Positions 9,827 to 24,907 of a stretch of DNA of 64,000 bases are shown here, piece after piece; within the stretch, counting starts at the first letter, position 1; every line of letters begins with the position of its first letter. A program made the translations under genes and the position numbers. Source of the DNA: Streptomyces sp. NBC_00554 (GTDB lineage Bacteria > Actinomycetota > Actinomycetes > Streptomycetales > Streptomycetaceae); contig NZ_CP107799.1 in the NCBI RefSeq assembly GCF_041431135.1, forward strand, positions 2,170,001 to 2,234,000, written 5' to 3'. The notes beneath the pieces are model-generated. The model made no database searches and was not told the DNA's origin. It saw only the letters and a program-made list of their open reading frames with translations.

Positions 9827-11041
9827 ATGAAGCGCGGCACATCACGCGACATCCGCACGGCGAACCGCTATGAGGTCCTGCGCCAGATCATCGCCCGGTC
9901 GCCCACCTCCCGGCAGGAGTTGGCGGCGGCCACCGGGCTCAGCCTGGCCACCGTCGCCACGCTCGTCGGCGAGCTGCTCGACCTTCGGATGCTGACCGAG
10001 GTCGGGTTCGAGGACTCCGCGGGTGGCCGCCCGCGGGGGCTCGTGGCCGTCAACGCGTCGGGGGGCGCGTTGATCGGCGTCGACATCGCGGAGACGTACG
10101 TACGCGTGGAGCTGTTCGACCTCGCGCTGAACGTGCTCGCCCGCGCCACCGAGGACATGCGCCCCGGTGAGAGCCGCCCGGAGCAGGTCGTCGGGCATGT
10201 CGCGGCGGCCGTCGGCTCGGTGGTCACCCAGGCCGGGATCGAGGGCGCGCGCGTCCTCGGTGTCGGCGTGAGTGTGCCGGGCCAGGTCGACCGCGAGGAC
10301 GGGGTGTGCGAGTACGCCCCGAACTGGGACTGGCACGACGTGCCGCTGCTCGAGCTGCTCGCCGAGCACATCGCCTACCCGCTGTACCTCGACAATCCGC
10401 TGCGCGCCTGCGCGGTCGCCGAGCTGTGGTTCGGCGCGGCCCGTGGGCGCGGGGACGCCGTGGTCGTCAACCTCGGCACGGGTGTCGGGGCCGGGCTCGT
10501 ACTCGGCGGCGGGGTGCACCGCGGGGTCAGCAACAGCGCGGGCGAGTGGGGCCATACGACGCTCGTCCTTGACGGCCGGCTGTGCCACTGCGGGAACCAC
10601 GGATGCGTGGAGACGTATGTCGGGGCGCCCGGAATCATGCTGAACCTGCGGGAGTTGAGCCCGCGCAGCCCGCTGCTGCACCCCGAGGACCAGACCGCCA
10701 CGATCGACGCGCTCGCCCGCGGTGTCGCCGCGCAGGACCCGGTGGCCCTCAAGGTCGTGCGCGACACCGCCCGTTACCTCGGTGCCGGGATCTCCGACCT
10801 GGTGAACCTCCTCAACCCCGAGGTGGTCGTGCTCAGCAGCTGGGTCGCGGCGACGCTCGGCGAACCGCTGCTCAAAGAGGTCCGCGAGGCCGTCGCCCGG
10901 CATGCGCTGAAGCGCCCGTTCGCGGCCACCGAAATCGTCCTCTCCCCCGTTCCGACCGATCCGGTCTGCCTCGGAGCCGCGACGTTCGCCCTGGAAGGGG
11001 CGCTCCAGTCGGTCGGCCAACGGCCCGCCAAGCGCAAGTAG
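9827..11041 (+). CDS. ROK-family transcriptional regulator of the galactoside unit
   Basis: 404 aa. N-terminal winged helix (SRQELAAATGLSLATVATLV, about residues 26-46), then a ROK domain with the sugar-kinase phosphate motif VVNLGTGVGAGLVLGGG and the complete zinc motif CHCGNHGCVE. It stands directly before the sugar ABC transporter, beta-galactosidase and MFS genes and probably represses them until an inducing sugar appears. GAGGGGAG lies upstream of ATG 9827. The same promoter-proximal box precedes both this gene and the transporter, which fits autoregulation plus operon control; this is inferred. Confidence 0.9.
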   Translation: MKRGTSRDIRTANRYEVLRQIIARSPTSRQELAAATGLSLATVATLVGELLDLRMLTEVGFEDSAGGRPRGLVAVNASGGALIGVDIAETYVRVELFDLALNVLARATEDMRPGESRPEQVVGHVAAAVGSVVTQAGIEGARVLGVGVSVPGQVDREDGVCEYAPNWDWHDVPLLELLAEHIAYPLYLDNPLRACAVAELWFGAARGRGDAVVVNLGTGVGAGLVLGGGVHRGVSNSAGEWGHTTLVLDGRLCHCGNHGCVETYVGAPGIMLNLRELSPRSPLLHPEDQTATIDALARGVAAQDPVALKVVRDTARYLGAGISDLVNLLNPEVVVLSSWVAATLGEPLLKEVREAVARHALKRPFAATEIVLSPVPTDPVCLGAATFALEGALQSVGQRPAKRK

Positions 11042-11062
11042 TTACCCACCGCAGCGCACAAA

Positions 11063-11081
11063 GCCCCCGCCTTCAGGGGGC
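11063..11081 (+). terminator. Short hairpin after the ROK gene
   Basis: GCCCCC and GGGGGC form a 6-bp stem around a 7-nt loop, 22 bp past the ROK stop. It is a modest terminator that separates the regulator from the transporter operon. Confidence 0.45.
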
Positions 11082-11134
11082 CCGCACGTCCGGTATCCCG
11101 AACCAGGCACAACGCTTCGAACAGACTTCGTCCG

Positions 11135-11168
11135 ACCCCTTGCCGAAGCCTTAGCCGAAGGTTAACGT
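11135..11168 (+). promoter_or_regulatory. Candidate promoter/operator of the sugar ABC-lacZ operon
   Basis: ACCCCTTGCCGAA (11135-11147) repeats the box before the ROK gene with one change. TTGCCG could be the -35 and TAACGT (11163-11168) the -10 at 17 nt. CCTTAGCCGAAGG between them is a small inverted repeat. Confidence 0.45.
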
Positions 11169-11222
11169 CCCGCACCGCACAGGGAATTGAGCCGCAGCCG
11201 TACTAGAGACAAGGGCGTCACC

Positions 11223-12488
11223 ATGTCGGCAATGAGCAGCAGCAACTGGGACCGTCGATCCGTACTGCGAGCCGCCGCGGGCCTCGCCGCACTGGGGCCG
11301 CTGGCCGCCTGCGGGAGCAACAACGGGCGCTCCGGGGGCGGGAGTTCGGGCAAGAACCTCACGCAGTACTTCCACGCCTACGGCGAGGCCGGCACCGAGC
11401 AGGCCATCAAGAAGTACGCGAAGGCCTACGACAAGGCGAACGTGACCACGCAGTGGATCACCGGCTCCAACTTCGAGAGCAAGCTGTTCTCGGCGCTGCT
11501 CACCGACAACGCGCCGGACGTGTTCGAGTTCCACCCGCAGATCCAGCTCGTCGAGAGCGGCCAGGTCGCGGATCTGACCGACCTCATCGCCCCGGTCAAG
11601 GACGACTTCAACCAGGCCGACATCGCGTCCCACACGATCGACGGGAAGATATGGGGCATCCGCATGATCGACGACCCCCAGTTCTTCTTCTACCGCAAGT
11701 CGCTCCTGGCGGACGCGGGCATCGAACCGCCCGCCACGCTCGACGAGTTGGTCGAGGCCGCGGCCAAGCTCACCACCGACAAGGTCAAGGGCGTCTTCCT
11801 CGGCAACTCGATCACGCCCGTCATGAACCCGCTGATCTGGTCGACGGGCGCCAACACCCTCACGGACGACAACAAGATCGCGTACCACACGGACGAGGTC
11901 GCGGCGGGCCTGAAGCAGCTCCGCACGATGTTCAAGGACGGCCATCTGCTGCTCGACGCGCCCGCCGACTGGTGGGACCCCTCCGCCCTCACCCAGGGCC
12001 TGGTGGCGATCCAGTGGTGCGGCATGTGGGCGATGCCGGTGATCCAGCAGGCGCTCGGCGACGACGTCGGCATCTTCCCGTTCCCGCAGTCGGCCGACGC
12101 GGGCAAGCCCGCCGTCACCAACGGCGGCTGGTCGATGTTCGTGAACGCCAAGTCGAAGAACATCGACGCGGCGAAGGAGTACGTGAAGTGGCTCTGGATC
12201 GACCAGAAGGAGTACCAGGAGGACTGGGCCCTCTCCTACGGCTTCCACATCCCGCCGCGCGCCTCCCTCGCCGCCTCCGCCACCAAGCTCAAGTCGGGCC
12301 TGCCCGCCGAGGGCGTGAAGCTCTTCGACGAGTACGGGCACTTCGACAACCCGGCCTGGACGCAGGCCATGATCGTCGCCCTTGAGGGGGTCGTCGCCGA
12401 CACCGTCCGCAAGGGCGGAGACCCGCAGGCCGCGCTCGACAAGGCCGACAAGACGGTCGAGCGCGAGCTCAAGAAGCTGTTCGGATAG
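11223..12488 (+). CDS. Sugar ABC transporter substrate-binding lipoprotein
   Basis: 421 aa. Signal RRSVLRAAAGLAALGPLAAC with a lipobox (LAAC), so the protein is expected to be lipid-anchored outside the membrane. The body is a family 1 carbohydrate-binding protein (WITGSNFESKLFSALLTDN; VTNGGWSMFVNAKSKNIDAA). It would bind an oligosaccharide, probably a galactoside since GH2 beta-galactosidase is in the same operon. Two permease genes follow. No ATPase gene is present; many Streptomyces sugar importers share the MsiK ATPase, which is the likely partner. ATG 11223 matches the signal peptide and has AAGGGC upstream. Confidence 0.93.
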   Translation: MSAMSSSNWDRRSVLRAAAGLAALGPLAACGSNNGRSGGGSSGKNLTQYFHAYGEAGTEQAIKKYAKAYDKANVTTQWITGSNFESKLFSALLTDNAPDVFEFHPQIQLVESGQVADLTDLIAPVKDDFNQADIASHTIDGKIWGIRMIDDPQFFFYRKSLLADAGIEPPATLDELVEAAAKLTTDKVKGVFLGNSITPVMNPLIWSTGANTLTDDNKIAYHTDEVAAGLKQLRTMFKDGHLLLDAPADWWDPSALTQGLVAIQWCGMWAMPVIQQALGDDVGIFPFPQSADAGKPAVTNGGWSMFVNAKSKNIDAAKEYVKWLWIDQKEYQEDWALSYGFHIPPRASLAASATKLKSGLPAEGVKLFDEYGHFDNPAWTQAMIVALEGVVADTVRKGGDPQAALDKADKTVERELKKLFG

Positions 12489-12511
12489 GCCGGCGGACGG
12501 ACCACGACGAC

Positions 12512-18462
<5,951 letters not shown>

Positions 18463-18550
18463 ACAGGGTCAACAGCAGGTGAGACGTGAGCGGCGCGCCA
18501 ACAGCATGCACGCCGCGCACAGGGCGATCGACGTGAAGGGGTCAACCAGC

Positions 18551-19576
18551 GTGAACGCTGTGAACGAAAGCATCCAGGTCCGCGGACTCTCCCGGACCTT
18601 TCACACCACCGTCCGCCGCCCAGGTTTCGCGGGCGCGCTCAGATCGCTGGTCAACCCGGAGCGCGTGGCCAAGGACGCCGTCTCCGACATCACCTTCGAT
18701 GTCGCCCCAGGCGAACTCCTCGCCCTGCTCGGCCCTAACGGCGCCGGCAAGTCCACCACCATCAAGATGCTGACGGGCATCCTCACTCCCACGTCCGGTG
18801 AGGCGCGCGTCGCGGGAGTGGTCCCGTACCAGGAGCGGGAGCGCAACGCCCGCAACATCGGCGCGGTGTTCGGGCAGCGCACCCAGCTGTGGTGGGACCT
18901 GCCGGTGCGCGAGTCGTTCTCGATCCTGCGGGACATCTACGAGGTGCCGAAGGCCGAACACGCGGCCCGGCTCGGGGAGTTCGACGAGCTCCTCGATCTC
19001 TCCTCCTTCTGGGACACCCGCGTACGGCACCTCTCCCTCGGCCAGCGGGTGCGCTGCGACCTGGCCGCCGCGCTGCTGCACGATCCGCCGGTCGTCTTCC
19101 TCGACGAGCCGACGATCGGCATGGACGTGGTGGTCAAGGAACAGGTGCGCGAGTTCCTCCGGTACCAGGTGGAGGAGCGCGGCCGGACCGTCCTGCTGAC
19201 CACGCACGACATGACGGAGGTCGCGAGGCTCGCCGAACGCGTCGTCCTGATCAACCACGGTCGGCTCGTCCTGGACGGCACCCTCGACGAGATCCGCCGG
19301 AAGTTCGGCTCGACCTGGCAGGTGCGGGCCACGCTCGCCGATCCGCACGCGCCCGTGGATCCACTGCCACTGGGGATCACGCTGCTGCGGCGCGAGGGTC
19401 CGCAGCTCGTGTTCGGACCGGCGGAGGGCGCCGCTTCACCCACCGTCCACCAGGCACTGAAGCAGGTCATCGAACGGTACGAGGTCAACGATGTCGCCCT
19501 GGACGAGGCCGACTTGGAGGACGTGATGCGGGCGGCCTACCTGCGCGAGGTGCCCGTACAGGCGCAGGGAGGCTGA
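18551..19576 (+). CDS. ABC-2 type transporter ATP-binding protein
   Basis: 341 aa. Walker A GPNGAGKST at 61-69, signature HLSLGQRVRC (LSLGQ in place of LSGGQ), Walker B VVFLDEPTIGMD, then the switch His in TTHDM. A C-terminal extension of about 100 residues is typical of exporter ATPases of the NatA/drug-resistance group. It powers the two membrane proteins encoded next. GTG 18551 was chosen because AAGGGG lies about 9 nt upstream; the frame is open 24 codons further up without conservation. It is 88 bp after the MFS gene, and the next gene follows within 4 bp. Confidence 0.92.
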   Translation: MNAVNESIQVRGLSRTFHTTVRRPGFAGALRSLVNPERVAKDAVSDITFDVAPGELLALLGPNGAGKSTTIKMLTGILTPTSGEARVAGVVPYQERERNARNIGAVFGQRTQLWWDLPVRESFSILRDIYEVPKAEHAARLGEFDELLDLSSFWDTRVRHLSLGQRVRCDLAAALLHDPPVVFLDEPTIGMDVVVKEQVREFLRYQVEERGRTVLLTTHDMTEVARLAERVVLINHGRLVLDGTLDEIRRKFGSTWQVRATLADPHAPVDPLPLGITLLRREGPQLVFGPAEGAASPTVHQALKQVIERYEVNDVALDEADLEDVMRAAYLREVPVQAQGG

Positions 19577-19580
19577 CCCC

Positions 19581-20393
19581 ATGGCTCTGCCCTCCGCCCC
19601 GCGCGCCTGGCGCGTCACCCGGGTCACCCCGCTCGGCGAGCTGCACACACCTCCCCGGATCACCGCGGCCCTGCTCCGGCTCACCGTGCAGGTGGTGCTG
19701 GTGGCCTCGCTGTGGAACGGCCTGTACGCACAGACCGGCACGACCGCCGGACTCACCCGCGACCAGGCCGTCACGTACGCCGTGCTCGCCGTACTGGCCA
19801 CCCGTATCAGGGAGTTGGACCAGTACGCGGGCCGGGACACGGTTCTCCAGCACATGCACTTCGGCACGATCGTCTACTGGTACCTGCGTCCGCTGTCGCC
19901 CGGGCGCTACTACGCCCGCAGGGCCCTCGGCGAGCAGCTCTACGGGCTCGTCTGGGTGCTCGCCGGATACCTGGTCTGCCTGGCCGCCGGGGTGATCGAA
20001 CCGACCAAGTCCCCCGCTGCTACAGGGGTGTTCATGCTGAGCGCACTGCTCGGCCAGTGGGTCCTCTACTACATCATGCTCACCCTCGACCAGCTGTGCT
20101 TCTGGACGCTCCGCAACGGCGCCGCGATGATGATCCTGATCTTCGCGCAGAACCTGCTGGCCGGGGTGTACGCGCCGCTGTGGTTCTTCCCCGACTGGTT
20201 CGTGACGATGAGCGGCTTCCTCCCCTTCCAGGCGACGCTGAGCGTGCCGCTGTCGCTGTACGTCGGCCGGATCCCGCTGTCGGACGCGGGCCCCCAACTC
20301 GCCGTACAGGCCGCCTGGGTGGTGGCACTCGCCCTGCTCACCCGCCTGCTGTGGCGGCGCGCGGCCCTCCGCGTGATCTCCCAGGGAGGCTGA
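19581..20393 (+). CDS. ABC-2 family permease (first subunit)
   Basis: 270 aa integral membrane protein with about six segments. Features such as RITAALLRLTVQVVLVASLW and HFGTIVYWYLRPLSPGRYYA fit the COG4587/ABC2_membrane_6 group, found as a pair of permeases plus one ATPase. The exported molecule is unknown. It lies 4 bp after the ATPase gene, and its stop is 2 bp from the next ATG. Confidence 0.85.
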   Translation: MALPSAPRAWRVTRVTPLGELHTPPRITAALLRLTVQVVLVASLWNGLYAQTGTTAGLTRDQAVTYAVLAVLATRIRELDQYAGRDTVLQHMHFGTIVYWYLRPLSPGRYYARRALGEQLYGLVWVLAGYLVCLAAGVIEPTKSPAATGVFMLSALLGQWVLYYIMLTLDQLCFWTLRNGAAMMILIFAQNLLAGVYAPLWFFPDWFVTMSGFLPFQATLSVPLSLYVGRIPLSDAGPQLAVQAAWVVALALLTRLLWRRAALRVISQGG

Positions 20394-20395
20394 AC

Positions 20396-21253
20396 ATGTC
20401 GTCGGAGAACCTCTCGAGAAATCTGCCGAAGAATCTGTCGAAGACCTCTTCGTTCAACGGCCTCCGGATCGTGTGGCGCATCACCCGGCTCAACTTCCGC
20501 GCACAGCTGGAGTACCGCTCCGAGTTCCTGATGATGATCGCGATCGGCGCGGTCTGGCAGGTGTCGGTGATCGTTTTCGCCACGGTGCTGCTCACCCGGT
20601 TCGCCGGGATGGGCGGCTGGGACAGCTCGGACGTCCTGCTGATCCCGGCGACACGGATGCTGGCGCACGGCCTGTTCGTGCTGTTCCTGGGCCGGGTGCA
20701 CGGCCTTGGCCGGCACATCCAGGAAGGCGTGATCGACACGTATCTCGTACGCCCGATGCCGGTGTACCGGCAGCTCCAGCTGTCGTTCTTCCCCACCAAC
20801 GCGATCGGCGACCTGACGGTGGCGGCGGGCCTGATGGCGGGCGCGCTGAGCCGCAGCGACCTCGACTGGACGGCGACCCGCATCACGTACCTCGTGGTCG
20901 CAGTCCTCGGCGGGATGCTCCTGGAAGCGGCCCTGTTCACGGCCGTGGCCTGCGCCTCCCTGCGCTTCCCGGCCGCCGACTACTGGGGCCGCTGGCTGGA
21001 GGAACTCCTCGGCACCTTCGGCAGCTACCCGCTCAACGTCCTCCCGCGAGCGGTCGGCAGCCTCCTCACCTTCGGTCTGCCGCTGGCCTTCGTCGCCTAC
21101 TTCCCGGCCGCGGTACTGACCGGCCACACCTCCGGCACAGGCGTCCCGTACTGGCTGGCGGCCGCCTCCCCGCTCCTGGGGGCGGCGGCCTACCTGGGCT
21201 CCCGCCTGCTGTGGCGGTGGAGCCTGCGGCACTACACGGGGGTGAACGGCTGA
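20396..21253 (+). CDS. ABC-2 family permease (second subunit)
   Basis: 285 aa, partner of the preceding permease and of the COG3694 type: LNFRAQLEYRSEFLMMIAIG at the first membrane segment and GVIDTYLVRPMPVYRQLQLS in a cytoplasmic loop. The short polar leader (SSENLSRNLPKNLSK) contains a repeated LS/NL pattern. ATG 20396 has AGGGAGG upstream. It closes the three-gene exporter operon, which ends at a strong hairpin 18 bp downstream. Confidence 0.85.
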   Translation: MSSENLSRNLPKNLSKTSSFNGLRIVWRITRLNFRAQLEYRSEFLMMIAIGAVWQVSVIVFATVLLTRFAGMGGWDSSDVLLIPATRMLAHGLFVLFLGRVHGLGRHIQEGVIDTYLVRPMPVYRQLQLSFFPTNAIGDLTVAAGLMAGALSRSDLDWTATRITYLVVAVLGGMLLEAALFTAVACASLRFPAADYWGRWLEELLGTFGSYPLNVLPRAVGSLLTFGLPLAFVAYFPAAVLTGHTSGTGVPYWLAAASPLLGAAAYLGSRLLWRWSLRHYTGVNG

Positions 21254-21271
21254 CGCGAAGAGAAAGAAGAG

Positions 21272-21310
21272 AAGAGGGGCCCGGACCGACAACCGGTCCG
21301 GGCCCCTCTT
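21272..21310. terminator. Bidirectional hairpin terminator
   Basis: A perfect 17-bp stem (21272-21288 with 21294-21310) closes loop ACAAC. It lies between the convergent ABC-2 exporter operon and the delta-60 repeat protein gene, and A/T-rich flanks on both sides suit termination in both directions. Confidence 0.85.
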
Positions 21311-21325
21311 CCGCGTCGCGGTCGC

Positions 21326-23323
21326 TCAGGGACAGCTGATCCGGATGTCGCCGGTGTCCGTCGTGCAGGTGTCCGTGCTGAAGCCGCCGTTGGCGGTGTC
21401 GTTGCCGGAGACGCTGTCGACGGTGTTGAGCCGGTCGTTGCCGTAGTTGCCGATCAGGTTGTCGTTGCCGGGGCCTCCGTTGAGGGTGTCGTCGCTGAAG
21501 CCGCCGTCGACGCGGTCGTCGCCGAAGTTGCCGTACGCGGTGTCGTTGCCATAGCTGGCGTTGATCGTGTCGTTGCCTCCGAGGCCGCAGATCACGTCGT
21601 TGCCGTAGCCGCCGTTGAGGGTGTCGTTGCCGCTCGTGCCGGTGAGTGTGCAGCCGCGGGAGTTGTTGACGGTGGTGGTCGCGGTGGCGGTGTTGTTGGC
21701 GGTGGCCGGGTCGGTCTGGGTGGCGGTGACCGTGGCCCGGTCGGTGAGGGTGCCGGTGGCGCGGGGCTCGACGACGATGGTGACGGTCCTTTGCGCCCCG
21801 GCCGGGAGAGTGCCGAGGGCGCAGGTCGCGCCGGTGGCGGAGGTCGTGCAGGTGCCCTGGCCGGGGGTGGCCGAGATCAGCGTGGCGGCGGGGCCGGTGA
21901 GCGTGTCGGTGAGGGAGACGCCGGTGGCCGAGGTGCTGGCGCTGTTGTTGGTGACCGTCACGGTGTACGTGGCGCGGTCGCCGATGCTGACGGTGCCGGT
22001 GCCGGTCTTGGTGACGGAGAGGTCGACGCCGGTGGGCGGGGGCGGGCTGCCGGCGCCGCCGAGGTAGCGGGCCAGGGCGCGGTCGCCGTCGCTGTTGCTG
22101 CCGAAGGCGAGGATCTTGCCGTCGGACTGGAGGGCGAGGTTGTGCGCGACGTCGCCGATGCCGAAGTCGGTGGTGGTCTTCCCGCCCGTGCCGAAGCCGG
22201 TGTCCAGGGCGCCGTCGACCTGGTAGCGCGCCAGCGCGAAGTCACCCCCGGCGGCGGTGCCCGCGGCGACGATCCGGTCGTCGGGCTGGATCAGGAGTGC
22301 CTCCACAGCGGAGGTGGTGCCGAAGGCGGTGGTGACGACGCCTCCGGTGCCGAAGCCGCTGTCGAGAGTGCCGTCGACGTTGTAGCGGACGAGGGTGAAG
22401 TTGCCGCCGGACGACCCGGAGGCGACGATCTTGCCGGTCGACTGGACGGCCACGGTCCGGCCCCAGTTGTAGCCGCCGAGGTCCGTGGTGACCCTGCCGT
22501 CGCCGCCGAAGGACGTGTCGAGGCTGCCGTTGGAGTTGTAGCGGGCCAGCGCGAAGTCGAAGGACGTCTCGCCCGAGTAGCCGACGATGACGAACTTCCC
22601 GTTGGGCTGCAGGGCCATGTCGAACCCCTGCGCGCCGCCCACGTCCTGGAACGAGGTGAGGACCTTGCCGTCGCCGTCGAAGGTGGGGTCCAGGGTGCCG
22701 TTGGTATTGAAGCGCACCGCCGTGAACGTGCCGCCTGCCGAGCCCGCCGCAAGGATCTTCCCGTCGGGCTGCACCGCGACCGCCCAGCCCTCCTCGGCAC
22801 CGCCGGCCAGCTCGGGGACGACCCAGCCGGTACCCCCGAAGGTGGTGTCGAGGCTGCCGTCGGAGTTGTAGCGGGCGACCGTGAGCCAGCAGCAGCCCGC
22901 GAACTCGTCCGCGGTCCGCTGGGTGCGGCCGACGACCACGATCTTTCCGTCGGGCTGCAGCGTCACGCCCTGCGCCCGGTCCTCGCCCTGCTCGAAGTCG
23001 GTCAGCACCTCGCCGTCACCGCCGCCGAAGGTGGTGTCGACGCTGCCGTCGGCGTTGTGCCGCATCACGGAGAAGTCGGCGTAGAAGGTGTCGGGGTCCT
23101 GGCGGGCGCCGACCGTGACGATCCTGCCGTCGGCTTGGACGGCCAGATCCTGGCCGTCCGAGAAGGCGCCGTCGACGGTGACCTTTCCGCCGGTGCCGAA
23201 CGTGGTGTCCAGGTCACCGGGTGCGGCGAAAGCGCCGTGCGGCACCGCCACGACGAGCGCCAGCGCGGCGACGAACACCGAGGCGGCGCGCAGAGTTCCC
23301 CGTAGGGAAAGAAGGGTGGGCAT
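21326..23323 (-). CDS. Secreted delta-60 repeat protein with DUF11 and RTX-like repeats
   Basis: 665 aa. Signal peptide (residues 1-34, ending HGAFA-AP). Then seven delta-60 units marked by LDTTFG-type motifs (GDLDTTFGTGGKV, GSVDTTFGGG, GSLDTTFGG, GTLDPTFDGDG, GSLDTSFGGDG, GTLDSGFGTGG, GALDTGFGTGG) with QPDGKI strands, likely a beta-propeller. A DUF11 immunoglobulin-like domain follows (VDLSVTKTGTGTVSIGDRAT). The C-terminal 100 residues carry about eight GND/GDD-rich repeats like RTX calcium-binding repeats. It is probably extracellular or wall-associated; function unknown. ATG 23323 starts the signal peptide, and a GATAAT box lies 26 bp upstream. Confidence 0.85.
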   Translation of the reverse strand: MPTLLSLRGTLRAASVFVAALALVVAVPHGAFAAPGDLDTTFGTGGKVTVDGAFSDGQDLAVQADGRIVTVGARQDPDTFYADFSVMRHNADGSVDTTFGGGDGEVLTDFEQGEDRAQGVTLQPDGKIVVVGRTQRTADEFAGCCWLTVARYNSDGSLDTTFGGTGWVVPELAGGAEEGWAVAVQPDGKILAAGSAGGTFTAVRFNTNGTLDPTFDGDGKVLTSFQDVGGAQGFDMALQPNGKFVIVGYSGETSFDFALARYNSNGSLDTSFGGDGRVTTDLGGYNWGRTVAVQSTGKIVASGSSGGNFTLVRYNVDGTLDSGFGTGGVVTTAFGTTSAVEALLIQPDDRIVAAGTAAGGDFALARYQVDGALDTGFGTGGKTTTDFGIGDVAHNLALQSDGKILAFGSNSDGDRALARYLGGAGSPPPPTGVDLSVTKTGTGTVSIGDRATYTVTVTNNSASTSATGVSLTDTLTGPAATLISATPGQGTCTTSATGATCALGTLPAGAQRTVTIVVEPRATGTLTDRATVTATQTDPATANNTATATTTVNNSRGCTLTGTSGNDTLNGGYGNDVICGLGGNDTINASYGNDTAYGNFGDDRVDGGFSDDTLNGGPGNDNLIGNYGNDRLNTVDSVSGNDTANGGFSTDTCTTDTGDIRISCP

Positions 23324-23443
23324 GCGCCCAGCTTCCGCAGCCGAACACATTATCTTCACGCGGCTGGCCGACCACTGCGCCCATGGGCCGCAGAGTTCCA
23401 CTCGCCGGGGTGATCCAGGCGCTGACGAGGCTTGGGCTGCCGA

Positions 23444-24772
23444 TCAGGCGGCGCGGGACCGCCGTATCGGCGTGAACAGCGCGGCCACCGCGATCAGTAC
23501 GCAGCAGGCGCCGGCGACCAGGCCGACCGGTGCGGTGCCCCGGCGTTCCGCGGCCCAGGTCAGGACGGCCGCGCCGATCGGGGCCGCGGAGTACTGGAGG
23601 GTCCAGAAGGCGGAGGTGACTCTGCCGAGGAGCGGTTCCGGGGTCACTTCCTGACGCAGTGACATCGAGCAGGTGCCCGCGACACCGGCGCAGGCGAGGA
23701 ACGCGGCACTCAGTACCGCGACGGCGGAGACGTCCCGTGCCCAGCCAAGCCCGGCGAACGCGAGCCCGCACACCGCGACCGCACCGGTCCAGGTCCGCCC
23801 GAAGCCGAGTCCCCGACGGATCCGGGCCACCAGCAGGGCGCCGGTGATCGTGCCGAGGGCGCCGACGGCCATGACGGTGCCGACCGTGCCGTCGTCGTGG
23901 CCGAGGTCGTGCTTGACGTGGTAGATGACCAGGTCGGTCATGCCGAGGGTGAGGAAGCTGAAGACGAACAGCAGGGCGGTCAGCGAGCGCAGCACCGGAT
24001 GGCCATACAGGAAGGACACCCCCGCCCGCAGATCCCGCCACAGGCCCGCCGCCCCGGCCCCCTTCGCCGGGACGCCGTCGTCCCCGGAGCGCGGGGCGAA
24101 CCGTACGAAGAGCATGCAGGCGGCCGACACGGCGAAGCTGCCCGAGTTGACCCACACCGCGGCGGCCGGGCCGGTCCAGGCGGCGACCAGACCCGCGCAC
24201 AGCGGGCCGAGTACGCCCGCCGCGGCGGCGGTCGCGTTGAGCCGGCCATTGGCCTCGGTGAGCTGCCCGGTGCCGACCAGGCTGCGGACGACGGTGACAT
24301 AGCCGACGGCGAACAGCATGCCGACGGCCTCGCAGAGCGGCAGGACGACGTACAGCAGCCAGACCTGCGGTCCGAACAGCCACACCAGCGGGATCACGCC
24401 GTACAGCACCATGCGCACCAGGTCGCAGGCGATGAGCAGCCGTCGGCGGTCGACCCGGTCCACCAGGGCCCCGGCGAAGACGGCCGCCAGCACCGAGGCG
24501 GCTCCGCCGACCGCCGTGAGCAGTCCCATCCGCGCGAGGGAGCCGGTCGCCTGGAGCACCAGCAGGGGCAGGGCGATCAGCGCGAAGGAGTCACCGAGGA
24601 CGGAGAGGGTCTGCGCGGCCCAGAAGATCCCGAAGTTCCGCTGCCGCCACAGCGGACGGCCCTTCGCGGGCGGTGGGTCGGTGCGTGGCCTGTGCGGCGG
24701 CGGGTCGGCCGGTTCGTCCGCGCGCGGTATCCGATTGCCCGGTCCGTCCTCGTGCTGCGCCTCGTACGCCAC
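23444..24772 (-). CDS. MFS transporter (enterobactin-exporter/EntS type)
   Basis: 442 aa. A polar 45-residue leader precedes about 12 membrane segments beginning RQRNFGIFWAAQTLSVLGDS, the first-helix motif of the EntS/YbdA-like MFS_3 exporters. Further motifs are ALVDRVDRRRLLIACDLVRM and TVVRSLVGTGQLTEANGRLN. It is likely a drug or siderophore exporter, substrate unknown. GTG 24772 was chosen since AAGGGGAAGGGG lies just upstream; the frame stays open beyond but becomes low complexity. It is divergent from the xylanase gene. Confidence 0.82.
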   Translation of the reverse strand: MAYEAQHEDGPGNRIPRADEPADPPPHRPRTDPPPAKGRPLWRQRNFGIFWAAQTLSVLGDSFALIALPLLVLQATGSLARMGLLTAVGGAASVLAAVFAGALVDRVDRRRLLIACDLVRMVLYGVIPLVWLFGPQVWLLYVVLPLCEAVGMLFAVGYVTVVRSLVGTGQLTEANGRLNATAAAAGVLGPLCAGLVAAWTGPAAAVWVNSGSFAVSAACMLFVRFAPRSGDDGVPAKGAGAAGLWRDLRAGVSFLYGHPVLRSLTALLFVFSFLTLGMTDLVIYHVKHDLGHDDGTVGTVMAVGALGTITGALLVARIRRGLGFGRTWTGAVAVCGLAFAGLGWARDVSAVAVLSAAFLACAGVAGTCSMSLRQEVTPEPLLGRVTSAFWTLQYSAAPIGAAVLTWAAERRGTAPVGLVAGACCVLIAVAALFTPIRRSRAA

Positions 24773-24854
24773 GCGGCCCCTTCCCCTTGTCCTTGTCCTG
24801 GTCCTGATCCCCGGCAACCTTATGGCGCCCCTGCGGCGACCTGCAGACAAATAA

Positions 24855-24896
24855 TCCGCACCCGCATCCCCTCCCGTCCGCACCCGCATCCCCTCC
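24855..24896. repeat. Tandem 20-bp direct repeat before the xylanase
   Basis: A 20-bp unit starting TCCGCACCCG occurs at 24855-24874 and again at 24877-24896 (22-bp period). The second copy ends just before the xylanase ribosome-binding site. It could be a slippage duplication or a paired regulator site. Confidence 0.6.
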
Positions 24897-24907
24897 GAGG
24901 AGCAGCC

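Noticed and set aside
21326..21660. RTX-like repeats as a sign of a haemolysin toxin
   Set aside because: There is no toxin domain or type I secretion system; the protein has an ordinary signal peptide and the repeats only suggest calcium binding.
23897..24907. Upstream extension of the xylanase to 700 residues
   Set aside because: It overlaps the MFS gene on the other strand; the signal peptide begins at GTG 24908.
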